Assembly (NCBI RefSeq): GCF_042434395.1
Contig: NZ_JBHLTP010000005.1
Span: 62,001 to 126,000, forward strand
Direction of reading: 5' to 3'
Source of the DNA: Pontibacillus salicampi
GTDB lineage: Bacteria > Bacillota > Bacilli > Bacillales > BH030062
Length of the DNA stretch: 64,000 nucleotides
In this document: positions 6,836 to 16,621 of the stretch, piece after piece
How the letters are laid out: each line of letters begins with the position of its first letter
How positions within the stretch are numbered: the first letter of the stretch is position 1
Notes under the pieces: model-generated
What the model was told of the DNA's origin: nothing
The model's database searches: none
The model's input: only the letters and a program-made list of their open reading frames with translations
Made by a program: the position numbers and the translations under genes

Positions 6836-8788
6836 TCATTCTTTTATAATGATACTTTCAAACGGTGCTAGCTTTTTGTGCTGGAAGGATTGTTCGGTGT
6901 CATTATGGTTCATGACCATTCTATATTTCTTTCCTTCTGCCTCTCTTGTGACTACTTCCACCCCATCTGGTGAAGGCTCGTGAGGGATGTGATGCTGTGT
7001 GAGGATGTGCTGGACGATTTTTCGTAATCCTCCTACCTCTATCCCCCCACCAATGTAGTAGGCATGTCCTTCTCCGAATGTATTCCTTGTGACGGCTGCA
7101 TAGGAATCATAGAAAGCATCCTCGTATCGATATACTACCTCTGCTTCTTCTGGTACAATCATATCTCGCCAGATGGATATATAGCTTTCCACCTCGGCAA
7201 GGTCGTGCTCACCTTTGATAGGTAAGCAATGCTCAGCAGTGAGCGACTCTATTTCCTCGACGCGAATTCCAGTTAAATCAGCTATAGGCCCAGGCAAAGG
7301 GGTACCAAAGTAAATCGCATTATCTTTGTCTTTTAACCCTGCTCGGAAGGAGAAAAGTACGGTTCCGCCTTCCTTTGTAAACTGTTTTAGACGACTGGCG
7401 AGCTCTTCGGAAAGTATTTGCATGACTGGTACTAGCACAACCTTGTAATCAGCAAGGTCACGATCAGCTGGAATAACATCAATAGAGGCATTTAGGTCAT
7501 AAAATGGCTGATAGAGCCGTAAAAGCTCTTCGGTAAAATCAAAATCTTTGCTTTGAATTTGAGAGCGCCACGACCAGATATTGTCGTAATCATAAAGGAC
7601 TGCGATTTGTGATTGTATGGGAGCATTTAATAACGATTCTTCTTCTTTCATCGTTCCAAATACGGATTGAACCTCTCGATATTTGCGACCATATGTATTA
7701 TCGTGATCGACTACACCGTAGCAAAATTGCTCAGCCCCTCTTGTCATGCCTCTCCAGCGAAAATACAGCATGTTCGAGCAACCATGAGCAAATGCTTGAT
7801 AAGACCACAGCGCTGCCTGGTTAGGACGAGGGAGATAGCCAATTACGTCATGTCCTTGAGCTCCCATTAGCTCTTCCACAATCCAGAAATGCTGTCCCTT
7901 CAGACCTCTGTTAAAATCATGGGTCATAGCGATAGCTGCTGGAGTAATAGGCTTCTCCAATCCTCCCCACACCGGATAATTGTCATAGGATACGAAATCC
8001 ATCGGACGCAGGTTTTCCTCATGGTCAAACCACTTATCGAAAAATCCACCCGATACATTCGTGGTTACTTGCTGGTGTGCTCCCTTTTCTTCCTGCACGA
8101 TAGCTGTCATTTGATGTGCATAGCTATTTAAGGAATACGAACGAAAGCGGGCCCAGTCTAATTTCAACCCAGGGTTATGAGTTGTAATAGTCGGGGTAGG
8201 TGCTGGGATTTCTGAGAATGCATTGTAGGTCTGTCCCCAAAAAATGGTTCCCCACCGCTCATTCAGCTCTTCTATTTGTGTATATTTTTGCTGTAGAAAG
8301 CTTTGAAAAGCAGTATGACATTCCTCGCAATAGCACTGATCGCTGCCCTCGTGGCCAAACTCGTTATCCACCTGCCAAACAACAATGGAGGGATCATTCG
8401 CATAATGCTGTACAAGCTCTCTTGTGATTCTGGCACTATACTCTCTATACACCTTTGAATTAAAGCAATACTGCCGCCTTCCGCCAAATGCTTGAACAGT
8501 TCCGTATTCGTCCTCTGCCAAAATAGAAGGATATTTATTTGCAAGCCAGGCTGGGAAGGTAGCCGTTGGCGTTCCAAACATCACCTTAAGCCCGTGCGCC
8601 TTGGCCCTTTCAAGAACGTAATCAAAGAAGGAAAAATCGAATTCCCCCTCCCTAGGCTCCATTCTGTGCCAGGCAAATTCTCCAATACGTATCATGTTTG
8701 CTCCCATATGGACAATGCCGGTTAAGTCCTCTTCCATTTGCGCATCTGGCCAATGCTCTGGATAATAATCTACGCCAAAATAATTCAT
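6836..8788 (-). CDS. Beta-galactosidase, glycoside hydrolase family 42
   Basis: 650 residues from the ATG at 8788. The open frame extends 11 codons further, but this start has an AGTAGGTGGG site and its ATG overlaps the upstream TGA (ATGA), implying translational coupling. GH42 enzymes cleave terminal beta-galactosides inside the cell. The N-terminus FGVDYYPEHWP is the family hallmark. Glu143 in VWQVDNEFGHE is the likely acid/base and Glu305 in FWIVEELMG the likely nucleophile. Cys108, Cys152, Cys154 and Cys157 form the zinc site seen in trimeric GH42 proteins. A trimerisation domain (about 380-590) and a short C-terminal beta domain follow. There is no signal peptide. Last gene of the operon; released galactose enters the Leloir enzymes encoded upstream. 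Confidence 0.93.
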   Translation of the reverse strand: MNYFGVDYYPEHWPDAQMEEDLTGIVHMGANMIRIGEFAWHRMEPREGEFDFSFFDYVLERAKAHGLKVMFGTPTATFPAWLANKYPSILAEDEYGTVQAFGGRRQYCFNSKVYREYSARITRELVQHYANDPSIVVWQVDNEFGHEGSDQCYCEECHTAFQSFLQQKYTQIEELNERWGTIFWGQTYNAFSEIPAPTPTITTHNPGLKLDWARFRSYSLNSYAHQMTAIVQEEKGAHQQVTTNVSGGFFDKWFDHEENLRPMDFVSYDNYPVWGGLEKPITPAAIAMTHDFNRGLKGQHFWIVEELMGAQGHDVIGYLPRPNQAALWSYQAFAHGCSNMLYFRWRGMTRGAEQFCYGVVDHDNTYGRKYREVQSVFGTMKEEESLLNAPIQSQIAVLYDYDNIWSWRSQIQSKDFDFTEELLRLYQPFYDLNASIDVIPADRDLADYKVVLVPVMQILSEELASRLKQFTKEGGTVLFSFRAGLKDKDNAIYFGTPLPGPIADLTGIRVEEIESLTAEHCLPIKGEHDLAEVESYISIWRDMIVPEEAEVVYRYEDAFYDSYAAVTRNTFGEGHAYYIGGGIEVGGLRKIVQHILTQHHIPHEPSPDGVEVVTREAEGKKYRMVMNHNDTEQSFQHKKLAPFESIIIKE

Positions 8789-9723
8789 GCTAGCCCACCT
8801 ACTTCCATTGAAAATGTCCACGTATATGATCCATTTACTGGTATATAGGATACCTTATTGATTTTCTCTGCTACATACACATCATCATATACTCCTGTGC
8901 AAGGCTCTAGTGCAAAGTTGTAATCTCCTCTATATCCTCCATTGGTTTTCCAAACACCAAGATAAGGCACCTTTTCTAGAGGGAATCGGTAGATGAGCTG
9001 ACGTTGTATATCCGTTTGCTCCACACCACACCATCCCTCCTGTAATGTATTTACGAAATAAAACTTCTCTATCGTTTGGTCTTCTCTTTGTGCTACGAGT
9101 GAGAGGTCGTGCTCTTCCCCTGTCTGTAAAGATGTAGTGATAGGGTAAGAATGATGCGTCCCCCACTCCCCCAAATGCAAGGAGGCTGCATCTACTGACA
9201 TAACCTGATCCATTCCGGATGGTACACGAATTTTAGAAGCCTCTGTACTATTTAGTAAGGCATGAGGAGTCCAAATGAATGGAAAGGCTTTTTTTCCTAA
9301 GTTCACTGCTTCATAGGAAAACGTTAGGCTATTTTCCTCTAAGCTGACCTTTTTACGCAGTGAATATGGAAAGACAGGGCTCGATACTTCCATATAGAGT
9401 GTTTCTCCCACTGTTTCCACGTGCCAAGGTAACGTCCAAACCTCTCCATGATCAGGAATTTCCTTCCAATCATTTGGGTGTGGCCCTCTATCAATGCCTG
9501 GGAACATTTCATCAAAACCACTAGAATCGTATTCAGGGAAGGCTGCTCCGTATGGAGGCACAGTTAACGCTTCTCCCTTGCTTTGGAACAACCACTCATA
9601 TGCAGCCTGCTTATCATAATAGCTCGCAAGCTTCCCTCCATATTCCGGTAAAAACGTACACCTCAAGTATTCGTTCTCTAGTACGTACGCTTGTATGCCT
9701 TTAAATTGCTCATTCCTAATCAT
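8785..9723 (-). CDS. Aldose 1-epimerase/mutarotase-like protein
   Basis: 312 residues with the beta-sandwich pattern of the galactose-mutarotase superfamily: EYGGKLASYYDK near the N-terminus, FDEMFPGIDRG, and TPHALLNS, whose His is the likely catalytic one. Homologues often sit next to glycosidases and interconvert anomers or other sugar epimers; the exact sugar is not visible. It is not the classic GalM sequence, so the symbol is withheld. It overlaps the galT end by 8 bp and the beta-galactosidase start by 4 bp, so it is tightly coupled within the operon. Confidence 0.75.
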   Translation of the reverse strand: MIRNEQFKGIQAYVLENEYLRCTFLPEYGGKLASYYDKQAAYEWLFQSKGEALTVPPYGAAFPEYDSSGFDEMFPGIDRGPHPNDWKEIPDHGEVWTLPWHVETVGETLYMEVSSPVFPYSLRKKVSLEENSLTFSYEAVNLGKKAFPFIWTPHALLNSTEASKIRVPSGMDQVMSVDAASLHLGEWGTHHSYPITTSLQTGEEHDLSLVAQREDQTIEKFYFVNTLQEGWCGVEQTDIQRQLIYRFPLEKVPYLGVWKTNGGYRGDYNFALEPCTGVYDDVYVAEKINKVSYIPVNGSYTWTFSMEVGGLA

Positions 9724-11257
9724 GCATGGATACCTCTTCGCTCACTGTTTTTAGAAATCTATGAAATGCTGCTCGTCCTTCTTCCGTTCGCTTGAACACC
9801 CCAGCATGCTCCAGCACTTCGGAAAAACGGCGGCCGATTTCCTCTTGGAGGATCTCTTCCACATCTTCTGTTGCCGAAGCTTTGTCATTAAAAATTTCCT
9901 TCGCCCACGGAACGTGCTTTGCAAGCTCCTCTGATTGAAGAGCTGCGCCATCCAATTCTCCATCTTTAATATATGCTGCCATTTGTTCCATTTCCGTTAA
10001 TAGACGACCTGGGAGCACAGCCAGCCCCATTACTTCAATTAAACCGATATTTTCTTTCTTAATGTGATGGACATGCTGATGAGGATGAAAAATGCCCATT
10101 GGATGCTCTTCACTCGTCCGATTATTGCGCAGCACTAGATCTAACTCATATTCCTCGCCTCGCCTACGACCAATTGGTGTAATCGTATTATGAGGTTCCC
10201 CATTCGTTTCCGCATATACCTCTACAGAAACGTCTGAATAGCTGCGCCACACGTTTAATACAATAGCTGCCAGTTCACTGACTCTTTCGCGGTTTGGCCC
10301 CTTTAAGCGTAAGACAGACATTGGCCAGCGTACTATTCCTGCCTTGATATCCTCATATCCAGTAAACGTAAAAGCCTGATCTATTGGGGCTTTCGCCATC
10401 GGAAACTCATGGTGCCCCCCTTGAAAATGATCATGGCTTAAGATGGATCCACCCACAATAGGTAAGTCAGCGTTGGATCCTACAAAATAATGAGGAAACT
10501 TCTCGGTAAATTCTAATATCCTATCAAATCCTGATTTAGAGATTTTCATCGGCCGGTGCTCTTCAGAAAGCAATATGGCATGCTCGTTATAATACACGTA
10601 CGGAGAATATTGAATATACCATTGCTCCTGTGTTAATTCTACTGGAATGACCCTATGGTTATCACGAGCAGGGTGATCTAGACGCCCAGGATACCCTTCG
10701 TTTTCCTTGCATAATAAACAGGCTGGATATTGATGCCCTTGATTGCTTCTAGACGCAGCTATCGCTTTAGGGTCCTTTTCTGGCTTTGATAAATTAATAG
10801 TGATTTCGAAGTTTCCGTATTCTGTAGCACTGAACCAGTGTTTATTTTTAGCTATTCGGTCTGTTTTAATATAATAGGAGGATTTGGATAATTGATAGAA
10901 ATATTCTGTCGCTGCTACAGGCCCCTCCCTTTTATACACCTCTTCGAATTTCTTAATAACCTGGGAGGGATAAGGCATAAGCTTATCCATTACTTTAGCG
11001 TCGAACAAATCCCTTTCTGTAATGGAACTATCCTCTATTACATCATGCTCCGCGGCATAGTCTAATAGACGATGGAGGATAGGTACGACGTCTTCAATTG
11101 GTTGGTTCGAAGCGGAAGATGACTCCGGATCATAGTCCCGTAACTCAAACAAATGTAATAATTGATTGCGAACGTAGTCCATATCCCACCTACTAATAAG
11201 CTCCTGCTCTATACCGTACTGTACTAACAGGTCGATATCATGATATATGTTGGTCAT
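9716..11257 (-). CDS. galT: UDP-glucose-hexose-1-phosphate uridylyltransferase, class II
   Basis: 513 residues from the ATG at 11257, chosen because AAAGGAGGG lies 8 bp before it; an in-frame ATG six bases upstream overlaps the ribosome site. The enzyme exchanges UMP between UDP-glucose and galactose-1-phosphate. It is the long Gram-positive class (about 500 residues, unlike the 350-residue E. coli type): QGHQYPACLLCKENEGYPGRLDHPARDNHRVIPV holds the conserved N-terminal block, GGSILSHDHFQGG carries the histidines, and FHPHQHVHHIKKENIG follows near residue 375. It lies between galE and the mutarotase gene. Confidence 0.95.
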   Translation of the reverse strand: MTNIYHDIDLLVQYGIEQELISRWDMDYVRNQLLHLFELRDYDPESSSASNQPIEDVVPILHRLLDYAAEHDVIEDSSITERDLFDAKVMDKLMPYPSQVIKKFEEVYKREGPVAATEYFYQLSKSSYYIKTDRIAKNKHWFSATEYGNFEITINLSKPEKDPKAIAASRSNQGHQYPACLLCKENEGYPGRLDHPARDNHRVIPVELTQEQWYIQYSPYVYYNEHAILLSEEHRPMKISKSGFDRILEFTEKFPHYFVGSNADLPIVGGSILSHDHFQGGHHEFPMAKAPIDQAFTFTGYEDIKAGIVRWPMSVLRLKGPNRERVSELAAIVLNVWRSYSDVSVEVYAETNGEPHNTITPIGRRRGEEYELDLVLRNNRTSEEHPMGIFHPHQHVHHIKKENIGLIEVMGLAVLPGRLLTEMEQMAAYIKDGELDGAALQSEELAKHVPWAKEIFNDKASATEDVEEILQEEIGRRFSEVLEHAGVFKRTEEGRAAFHRFLKTVSEEVSMHD

Positions 11258-11270
11258 GTCCATCCCTCCT

Positions 11271-12260
11271 TTAATTGGCATAGCCGTTTGGATGTTTCTG
11301 ATACCAATCCCAGGCTGATTCTATCATTTGTTCTACCTGAGCATACTGTGGAACCCAGCCGAGCTCTCGCTTCGCTTTCTCTGAGGATGCCACCAATTTC
11401 GCAGGGTCTCCTGCTCTTCGAGGCGCGACTTCTGCCGGAATTTCGTGTCCTGTCACCTTACGAACCGCATCTACTACTTCTTTAACCGAAAAGCCCTGAC
11501 CGTTACCTAGATTGTAGGTAGCACTTTGTGCTCCGTCTTGGAGCTTTCGAACAGCCAAAATATGCGCGTCTACTAAATCCGTGACATGAATGTAATCTCG
11601 GATGCATGTCCCATCTGCGGTAGGATAATCATCTCCGAACATGAGAATCTTGTCCCGTTTCCCCTGAGCTACCTGCAATATGATTGGAATTAGATGTGTT
11701 TCCGGTCGGTGGTCCTCACCTAATCTACCCTTTGGATCCGCTCCTGCTACATTAAAATAACGGAACACAATGGAGCGAATCCCATGAGCTTGTTCTGCCC
11801 ACATGAGCATTCTTTCAATGGCACGCTTGGTTTCCCCGTATGGGTTGGTAGGCGCTGTTGCATCTGATTCCTGGATCGGAATTTGATTAGGCTCTCCGTA
11901 TGTTGCTGCCGTTGAGGAGAAGACAATCTGCAACACATCGTGCCTGGCCATGACCTTTAGAAGGGTAATAGCTCCGTACACGTTGTTATCATAATATTTC
12001 AAAGGGTTTTCGACACTTTCTCCAACGAGTGAATTGGCAGCGAAATGCATAACACTATCAATCTCATTTTCTGCAAACACTCTCTCGAGAAAGCCTTCTT
12101 CCCGCATATCCCCTTGATAGAAAACAGCTCCTTCGATAACGGCTTCTTCATGGCCTGTTTCTAGACTATCCACCACTATTACATCTTCCCCTTGATCGAT
12201 GAGCTCTGCAACAGCATGGCTGCCAATGTAGCCAGCCCCACCACATACTAAAATACTCAT
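11271..12260 (-). CDS. galE: UDP-glucose 4-epimerase
   Basis: 329 residues, the normal length. An extended short-chain dehydrogenase/reductase: NAD-binding GGAGYIGSH at the N-terminus, the catalytic Tyr and Lys in NPYGETKRAIE, and Ser/Thr in FSSTAATYG. It interconverts UDP-galactose and UDP-glucose, closing the Leloir cycle. Its ATG overlaps the galK stop by 4 bp (ATGA), and its own stop lies 13 bp before the galT start. Confidence 0.96.
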   Translation of the reverse strand: MSILVCGGAGYIGSHAVAELIDQGEDVIVVDSLETGHEEAVIEGAVFYQGDMREEGFLERVFAENEIDSVMHFAANSLVGESVENPLKYYDNNVYGAITLLKVMARHDVLQIVFSSTAATYGEPNQIPIQESDATAPTNPYGETKRAIERMLMWAEQAHGIRSIVFRYFNVAGADPKGRLGEDHRPETHLIPIILQVAQGKRDKILMFGDDYPTADGTCIRDYIHVTDLVDAHILAVRKLQDGAQSATYNLGNGQGFSVKEVVDAVRKVTGHEIPAEVAPRRAGDPAKLVASSEKAKRELGWVPQYAQVEQMIESAWDWYQKHPNGYAN

Positions 12261-13429
12261 ATTGTCACTCCTTCCGTTAATTTCTTTGCTCCATCACTTA
12301 CATTTACGACGTAGAAATCTGCATGAAGACCAGTCTGGTTAAAATATTTCCTGCCCACTGCTTTCATATATCGTTCTATATCGTTTTTCTTTACGATACT
12401 AATGGTACATCCGCCAAATCCTGCTCCCGTCATCCGGGCACCTAAAGCTCCCTCTTCCCACGATGCTTCTACTAGCGCGTCTAATTCCTTCCCCGTCACT
12501 TCATAATCATTTCGGAGCGATAGATGAGATGCGTTCATTAAATTTCCGAACCCTTTAATATCACCAGCTTTCAGCTTATTAACCGCTTCTATAGTGCGAA
12601 GATTTTCATAGACGGCGTGACGTGCTCGTTTACGGTCTGCCTCCTGCTTGATATGTGGACTTAACCGTTCAAACTCCTCAGAAGATAAGTCTCCAAGGGA
12701 GGCAATATCAATATGCTGTTGAAGCTCTACTAATGCACGCTCACACTCTTCTCGACGTGTATTATAAGCAGAGTCAGCTAGACCCCGTTGTTTATTGGTA
12801 TTAGCTATAACGAGTACTTCGTCCTCAAGATGGATGGGACTATACTGATACTCTAACGTCTGGCAATCTAGTAATAGGGCATGGTCCTGCTTTCCCATTC
12901 CAATTGCAAATTGGTCCATAATCCCGCAGTTGACTCCGACAAATTCATTCTCTGCTCGCTGGGCAATTTTCACAAGCTCCGTCATACTCAGCTCTAGTTC
13001 ATTAAAATCTCTCAACAGAACACAGGTTGTCAGCTCAATAGATGCGGAAGAGGATAGACCGGCTCCATTTGGAATATTGCCGTAGAATACTACATCCGCT
13101 CCATTCTCGAGGCTATATCCGCTTTCTATTAAAGTCGCGGCTACCCCTTTTGGGTAATTGGCCCAATCATGATTAGAATCAAAGGTCAGTCTATCCATAT
13201 TGACCTCTACAACACCTAACGATTGGAAATTCGTTGAATACAATCGCAATGTTCGATCTGTTCTTTTTCTTGCAGCTGCATATGTCCCAACATCTAGAGC
13301 ACATGGAAAAACATGACCTCCATTGTAATCAATATGCTCTCCTATCAAGTTCACTCGACCAGGAGCAAAGAAATATTGAATAGCGGAGCCTTCTCCAAAT
13401 ATAGCTTGAAATGTTTCTGCTAAATTCAT
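12257..13429 (-). CDS. galK: Galactokinase
   Basis: 390 residues from the ATG at 13429; a GTG at 13438 is in frame but coincides with the AGGTG ribosome site. It phosphorylates alpha-D-galactose at C1 with ATP. It is a GHMP kinase: the galactokinase signature GRVNLIGEHIDYNGG is near residue 25, the ATP loop GAGLSSSASIE near 123, the catalytic Asp in GIMDQFAIGMG, and the third motif GARMTGAGFGGC near the C-terminus. A hairpin separates it from the alpha-galactosidase gene, so the gal genes may be made at a different level from the transporter genes. Confidence 0.96.
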   Translation of the reverse strand: MNLAETFQAIFGEGSAIQYFFAPGRVNLIGEHIDYNGGHVFPCALDVGTYAAARKRTDRTLRLYSTNFQSLGVVEVNMDRLTFDSNHDWANYPKGVAATLIESGYSLENGADVVFYGNIPNGAGLSSSASIELTTCVLLRDFNELELSMTELVKIAQRAENEFVGVNCGIMDQFAIGMGKQDHALLLDCQTLEYQYSPIHLEDEVLVIANTNKQRGLADSAYNTRREECERALVELQQHIDIASLGDLSSEEFERLSPHIKQEADRKRARHAVYENLRTIEAVNKLKAGDIKGFGNLMNASHLSLRNDYEVTGKELDALVEASWEEGALGARMTGAGFGGCTISIVKKNDIERYMKAVGRKYFNQTGLHADFYVVNVSDGAKKLTEGVTI

Positions 13430-13458
13430 TTCTATCACCTAACCCTTTTCAATGGAAA

Positions 13459-13494
13459 GACAGCCAAATAAATGGGTACACTTATATGGCTGTC
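13459..13494 (-). terminator. Intra-operon hairpin between galA and galK
   Basis: GACAGCCA (13459-13466) pairs with TGGCTGTC (13487-13494). On the minus strand it follows the alpha-galactosidase stop and is trailed by only TTTCC, so it is probably a partial terminator or an mRNA-processing/stability element. Confidence 0.45.
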
Positions 13495-13509
13495 AAGTCA
13501 GTTTGTGTA

Positions 13510-15768
13510 TTATTCAGCATGGAGAACCCATACTTTAGAGGCAAAGTCTCCTGTTTCTTCAATGCCGCCTGGTTGTGTTCCAGCATAATCAAGGCCGATA
13601 TTTACCCCAATATGCATCAATTCATCACCGAAGTGATTAGCTGCTATCCCAGAATCCAGCTCCCAGATACTTGCCTCGAAAACGCTGTAAGACTTAGATG
13701 GGTCTAAACCTTTGAAAGGTAACCGTCTAAAACCGTCATTTGGACGTGCTAGAATTTGATAGTAACCCGCTAATGCTTTGGTTTGATCCTTAGAAACGAC
13801 CATCCACGCCGTTTCATTTTGACTCCCCTCAAAAGGAGAAATAAGTCGGTAAAAATCGCCGTTCTGAATTAGCTCTCTATGCTCCTTGTAGAAGCTGATT
13901 TGCTGCTGTACTGCTCGTTTTTCCTCTGCACTCATCCTCGTAACGTCCAGTTCGTACCCAAACATACCGAAAAACGCTACATCTCCTCTTGTCTTTAAAG
14001 AAGTAATTCGTTTCACCTGGTGGTTTGGTACTTCTGATACGTGGGCGCCCATTGAGCTGAGCGGATACACCACAGAAGTTCCATATTGGATTTTCAACCG
14101 TTCCACTGCGTCCGTATCATCACTCGTCCACGTTTGGGGGGCATAGTAGAGCATGCCTGGATCAAAACGCGCCCCACCACTCGCACACGATTCAAATAAT
14201 ACATTAGGAAATGCGGAGGTTAATTTATCGTATAATTCATACACTCCTAGAATGTAACGGTGGGATACCTCTTTCTGCTGCTCAGCTGGAAGGGAGCGGG
14301 AACCGATTTCAGTCATATACCGATTCATATCCCATTTCACATAATCAATGTGTGCTTCTTCTAACAGAACAGCCATTTGACGATAAATATAATCCACTAC
14401 TTCTGGTCTGGAAAAGTCCAATATATATTGGTTTCTACCATGGGACATCGCCCGATCAGGTACTGAAATAAGCCAGTCTGGATGTGCTTCATACAATTCA
14501 CTTACCTTGGAAACCATTTCAGGTTCAAACCATAACCCAAATTGTAACCCTAAATCCTTGATTTTCGCTGAGAGCCCTTTTATTCCATTTGGAAGCTTCC
14601 GCTCATCAACAAACCAATCTCCAAGGGAGGTCTTATCGTTATCCCGCTTACCAAACCAGCCATCGTCCAACACAAATAGCTCTACCCCTAGCTCTTTCGC
14701 CTCAGAAGCAATGTCTAATATCTTCTCTTCATTAAAATCAAAATAGGTAGCTTCCCAGTTATTTAGCAGTACAGGTCTAGCCTGATCTCGCCATTGCCCC
14801 TTCGCAAGACGATTCCGATAAAGCTCATGATAGGTTTGACTCATCCCATTCATACCTTGATCTGAATAAACCATCACTGCTTCCGGGGTCTGGAAGCTTT
14901 CCTGCGGATGTATATTCCAGGAGAAATCAAACGGGTTGATCCCAATGGAAGCACGAGCAACATCATAGTGATCCACCTCAACCTGAGCAAGGAAATTTCC
15001 ACTGTACACTAGACTAAAGCCATATACATCCCCTATCGTTTCCGTCGCCTCTGGTCGTTTCAATGCAAAAAAAGGATTCTGCTGGCTAGAGCTAGTCCCT
15101 CTCGTACTGCTAATGGATTGCACGCCGCTCTCTAGGAATCGCTCTTTCACATGACGCTCTCTGGACCAGCTCCCAGATAATTGCACCATTTCATATTGAG
15201 CATCATGAAAATCTATACTGGCACTTAACGCTCGCTCTAATTGAATAGTCTGTTCACTATGATTTACAAGCTTCGCGGACCTCGTAATAACGGAATAATC
15301 ACGATAAATTGTGTAAAACAGCACTAAGTCCGCATTCATTACTTCATCATGTAAATAAAGCTCTAACGTTTCGGCTTCGTCTTCCTTCTCCGTATAGGTG
15401 GCAGGTAATCCATCTAGTTCAGGTTTCCCTGTACGTACACGGTAGGATTGATACGTGAAGTCGCTGATACGGCTTCCATTTTCCTGTTCCACATGAAGAG
15501 CAGGGTAACGATAATCTGTCGTTCCATATACAGGATACTCCTGCTGAACTAAATCAAGGGAGAAATTCAAATCTCCTTCATACACATAGGAGGTACCTGC
15601 TCGTTCCCCATCCTGATAAAGATGGGAAAAATCCTCGCGATGATGCAGTCTCTTACCAAAAAACAGATGACCGACATGACCGTTCCTTAATATATGGGAG
15701 ATGTAGCTAATATGCTTATTCTGCAAATGAAATTGTCCTAGTTGTTCATTTACCTTTATCATACTCAT
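13510..15768 (-). CDS. Alpha-galactosidase, glycoside hydrolase family 36
   Basis: 752 residues, ATG behind AAAGGAGCGG. It hydrolyses alpha-1,6-galactosides such as melibiose and raffinose. Domain order is that of bacterial GH36: an N-terminal beta-supersandwich (to about 330), a TIM barrel (FVLDDGWFGKR near 370, DYVKWDMNR with nucleophile Asp480, ESCASGGARFDPGMLYY, and the acid/base Asp in TSDDTDAVERL near 540), and a C-terminal beta domain. Length fits the family. No signal peptide, so the substrate must be imported whole by the ABC transporter encoded just upstream. Confidence 0.94.
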   Translation of the reverse strand: MSMIKVNEQLGQFHLQNKHISYISHILRNGHVGHLFFGKRLHHREDFSHLYQDGERAGTSYVYEGDLNFSLDLVQQEYPVYGTTDYRYPALHVEQENGSRISDFTYQSYRVRTGKPELDGLPATYTEKEDEAETLELYLHDEVMNADLVLFYTIYRDYSVITRSAKLVNHSEQTIQLERALSASIDFHDAQYEMVQLSGSWSRERHVKERFLESGVQSISSTRGTSSSQQNPFFALKRPEATETIGDVYGFSLVYSGNFLAQVEVDHYDVARASIGINPFDFSWNIHPQESFQTPEAVMVYSDQGMNGMSQTYHELYRNRLAKGQWRDQARPVLLNNWEATYFDFNEEKILDIASEAKELGVELFVLDDGWFGKRDNDKTSLGDWFVDERKLPNGIKGLSAKIKDLGLQFGLWFEPEMVSKVSELYEAHPDWLISVPDRAMSHGRNQYILDFSRPEVVDYIYRQMAVLLEEAHIDYVKWDMNRYMTEIGSRSLPAEQQKEVSHRYILGVYELYDKLTSAFPNVLFESCASGGARFDPGMLYYAPQTWTSDDTDAVERLKIQYGTSVVYPLSSMGAHVSEVPNHQVKRITSLKTRGDVAFFGMFGYELDVTRMSAEEKRAVQQQISFYKEHRELIQNGDFYRLISPFEGSQNETAWMVVSKDQTKALAGYYQILARPNDGFRRLPFKGLDPSKSYSVFEASIWELDSGIAANHFGDELMHIGVNIGLDYAGTQPGGIEETGDFASKVWVLHAE

Positions 15769-15802
15769 ATAATCCGCTCCTTTCGTGCTAAATAACTCTT
15801 TC

Positions 15803-16621
15803 TTACCCTTTCACCGAACCTGACGCTAGACCTTGTATAAAGTACTTTTGTAAGAATAGGAATAATACGACCATTGGAAGCATTCCGATTAGGGAACCAG
15901 CCGCAACTAAGCCAACATCATTTGAATATTGAGAGAAGAACTTAGACAGGGCTACCGTTATGGTCTGTGCCTCCGTTTCCTGTAGGAAGAACACGGAGAA
16001 TTGGTAATCATTCCACACGAACATCCCAGTAATAATAATGACGGATGCTGTAACTGGCTTCAGAAGCGGGAAAATGATTCTGAAGAATATTTGAAAGCGA
16101 TTGGCTCCGTCAATCATAGCTGATTCATCCAATTCCTTCGGGATGGTAGATCGAATAAAGCCTGTATATAAGAAGATAGTCAGTGGCATCCAGAAGGATA
16201 TGTGCACGAGCACTACCGCCCAAATCGTATTCATTCCTCCAATGTCTACTATAAATTTATATAACGGTACAAGGATGGTTAACGGAGGAACAATCATAAT
16301 CGCCACAAACGCAATATACATAAATCGATTCAATTTGCTAGCTACCCTAGCCAACGGATAAGCTGCTAGGGAACCAAGGACAATAAGCAAGCTTATAGAA
16401 ATAACCGTAATGACCACGTTGTTGAAAATAGCTGTTCCCATATTGGCCTGGACCCAGGCATCACTGAAATTAGAAAAGTCTACATAATCTGGGAAAGTCC
16501 ATTTAGAACTACTGTCACTTTCCTTTTTAAACGAAGTAGTTAAAAGGATATAAAACGGGATAATGTGCAACAGGGCAACAGATATACCAAGCACCGTCCA
16601 CATGTGTGTTTTTTTGTTCAT
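15803..16621 (-). CDS. Sugar ABC transporter permease (MsmG/AraQ type)
   Basis: 272 residues with six predicted membrane segments. The ATPase-coupling EAA loop reads ELDESAMIDGANRFQIFFRIIFPLLKP, with the typical E-A-A-x3-G replaced here by E-S-A-x3-G. CUT1-family carbohydrate permease. Its ATG overlaps the stop of the first permease (TAATG), so the two partners of the heterodimer are coupled. It pairs with the permease at 16621-17508 and needs an ATPase that is not encoded in this locus. Confidence 0.9.
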   Translation of the reverse strand: MNKKTHMWTVLGISVALLHIIPFYILLTTSFKKESDSSSKWTFPDYVDFSNFSDAWVQANMGTAIFNNVVITVISISLLIVLGSLAAYPLARVASKLNRFMYIAFVAIMIVPPLTILVPLYKFIVDIGGMNTIWAVVLVHISFWMPLTIFLYTGFIRSTIPKELDESAMIDGANRFQIFFRIIFPLLKPVTASVIIITGMFVWNDYQFSVFFLQETEAQTITVALSKFFSQYSNDVGLVAAGSLIGMLPMVVLFLFLQKYFIQGLASGSVKG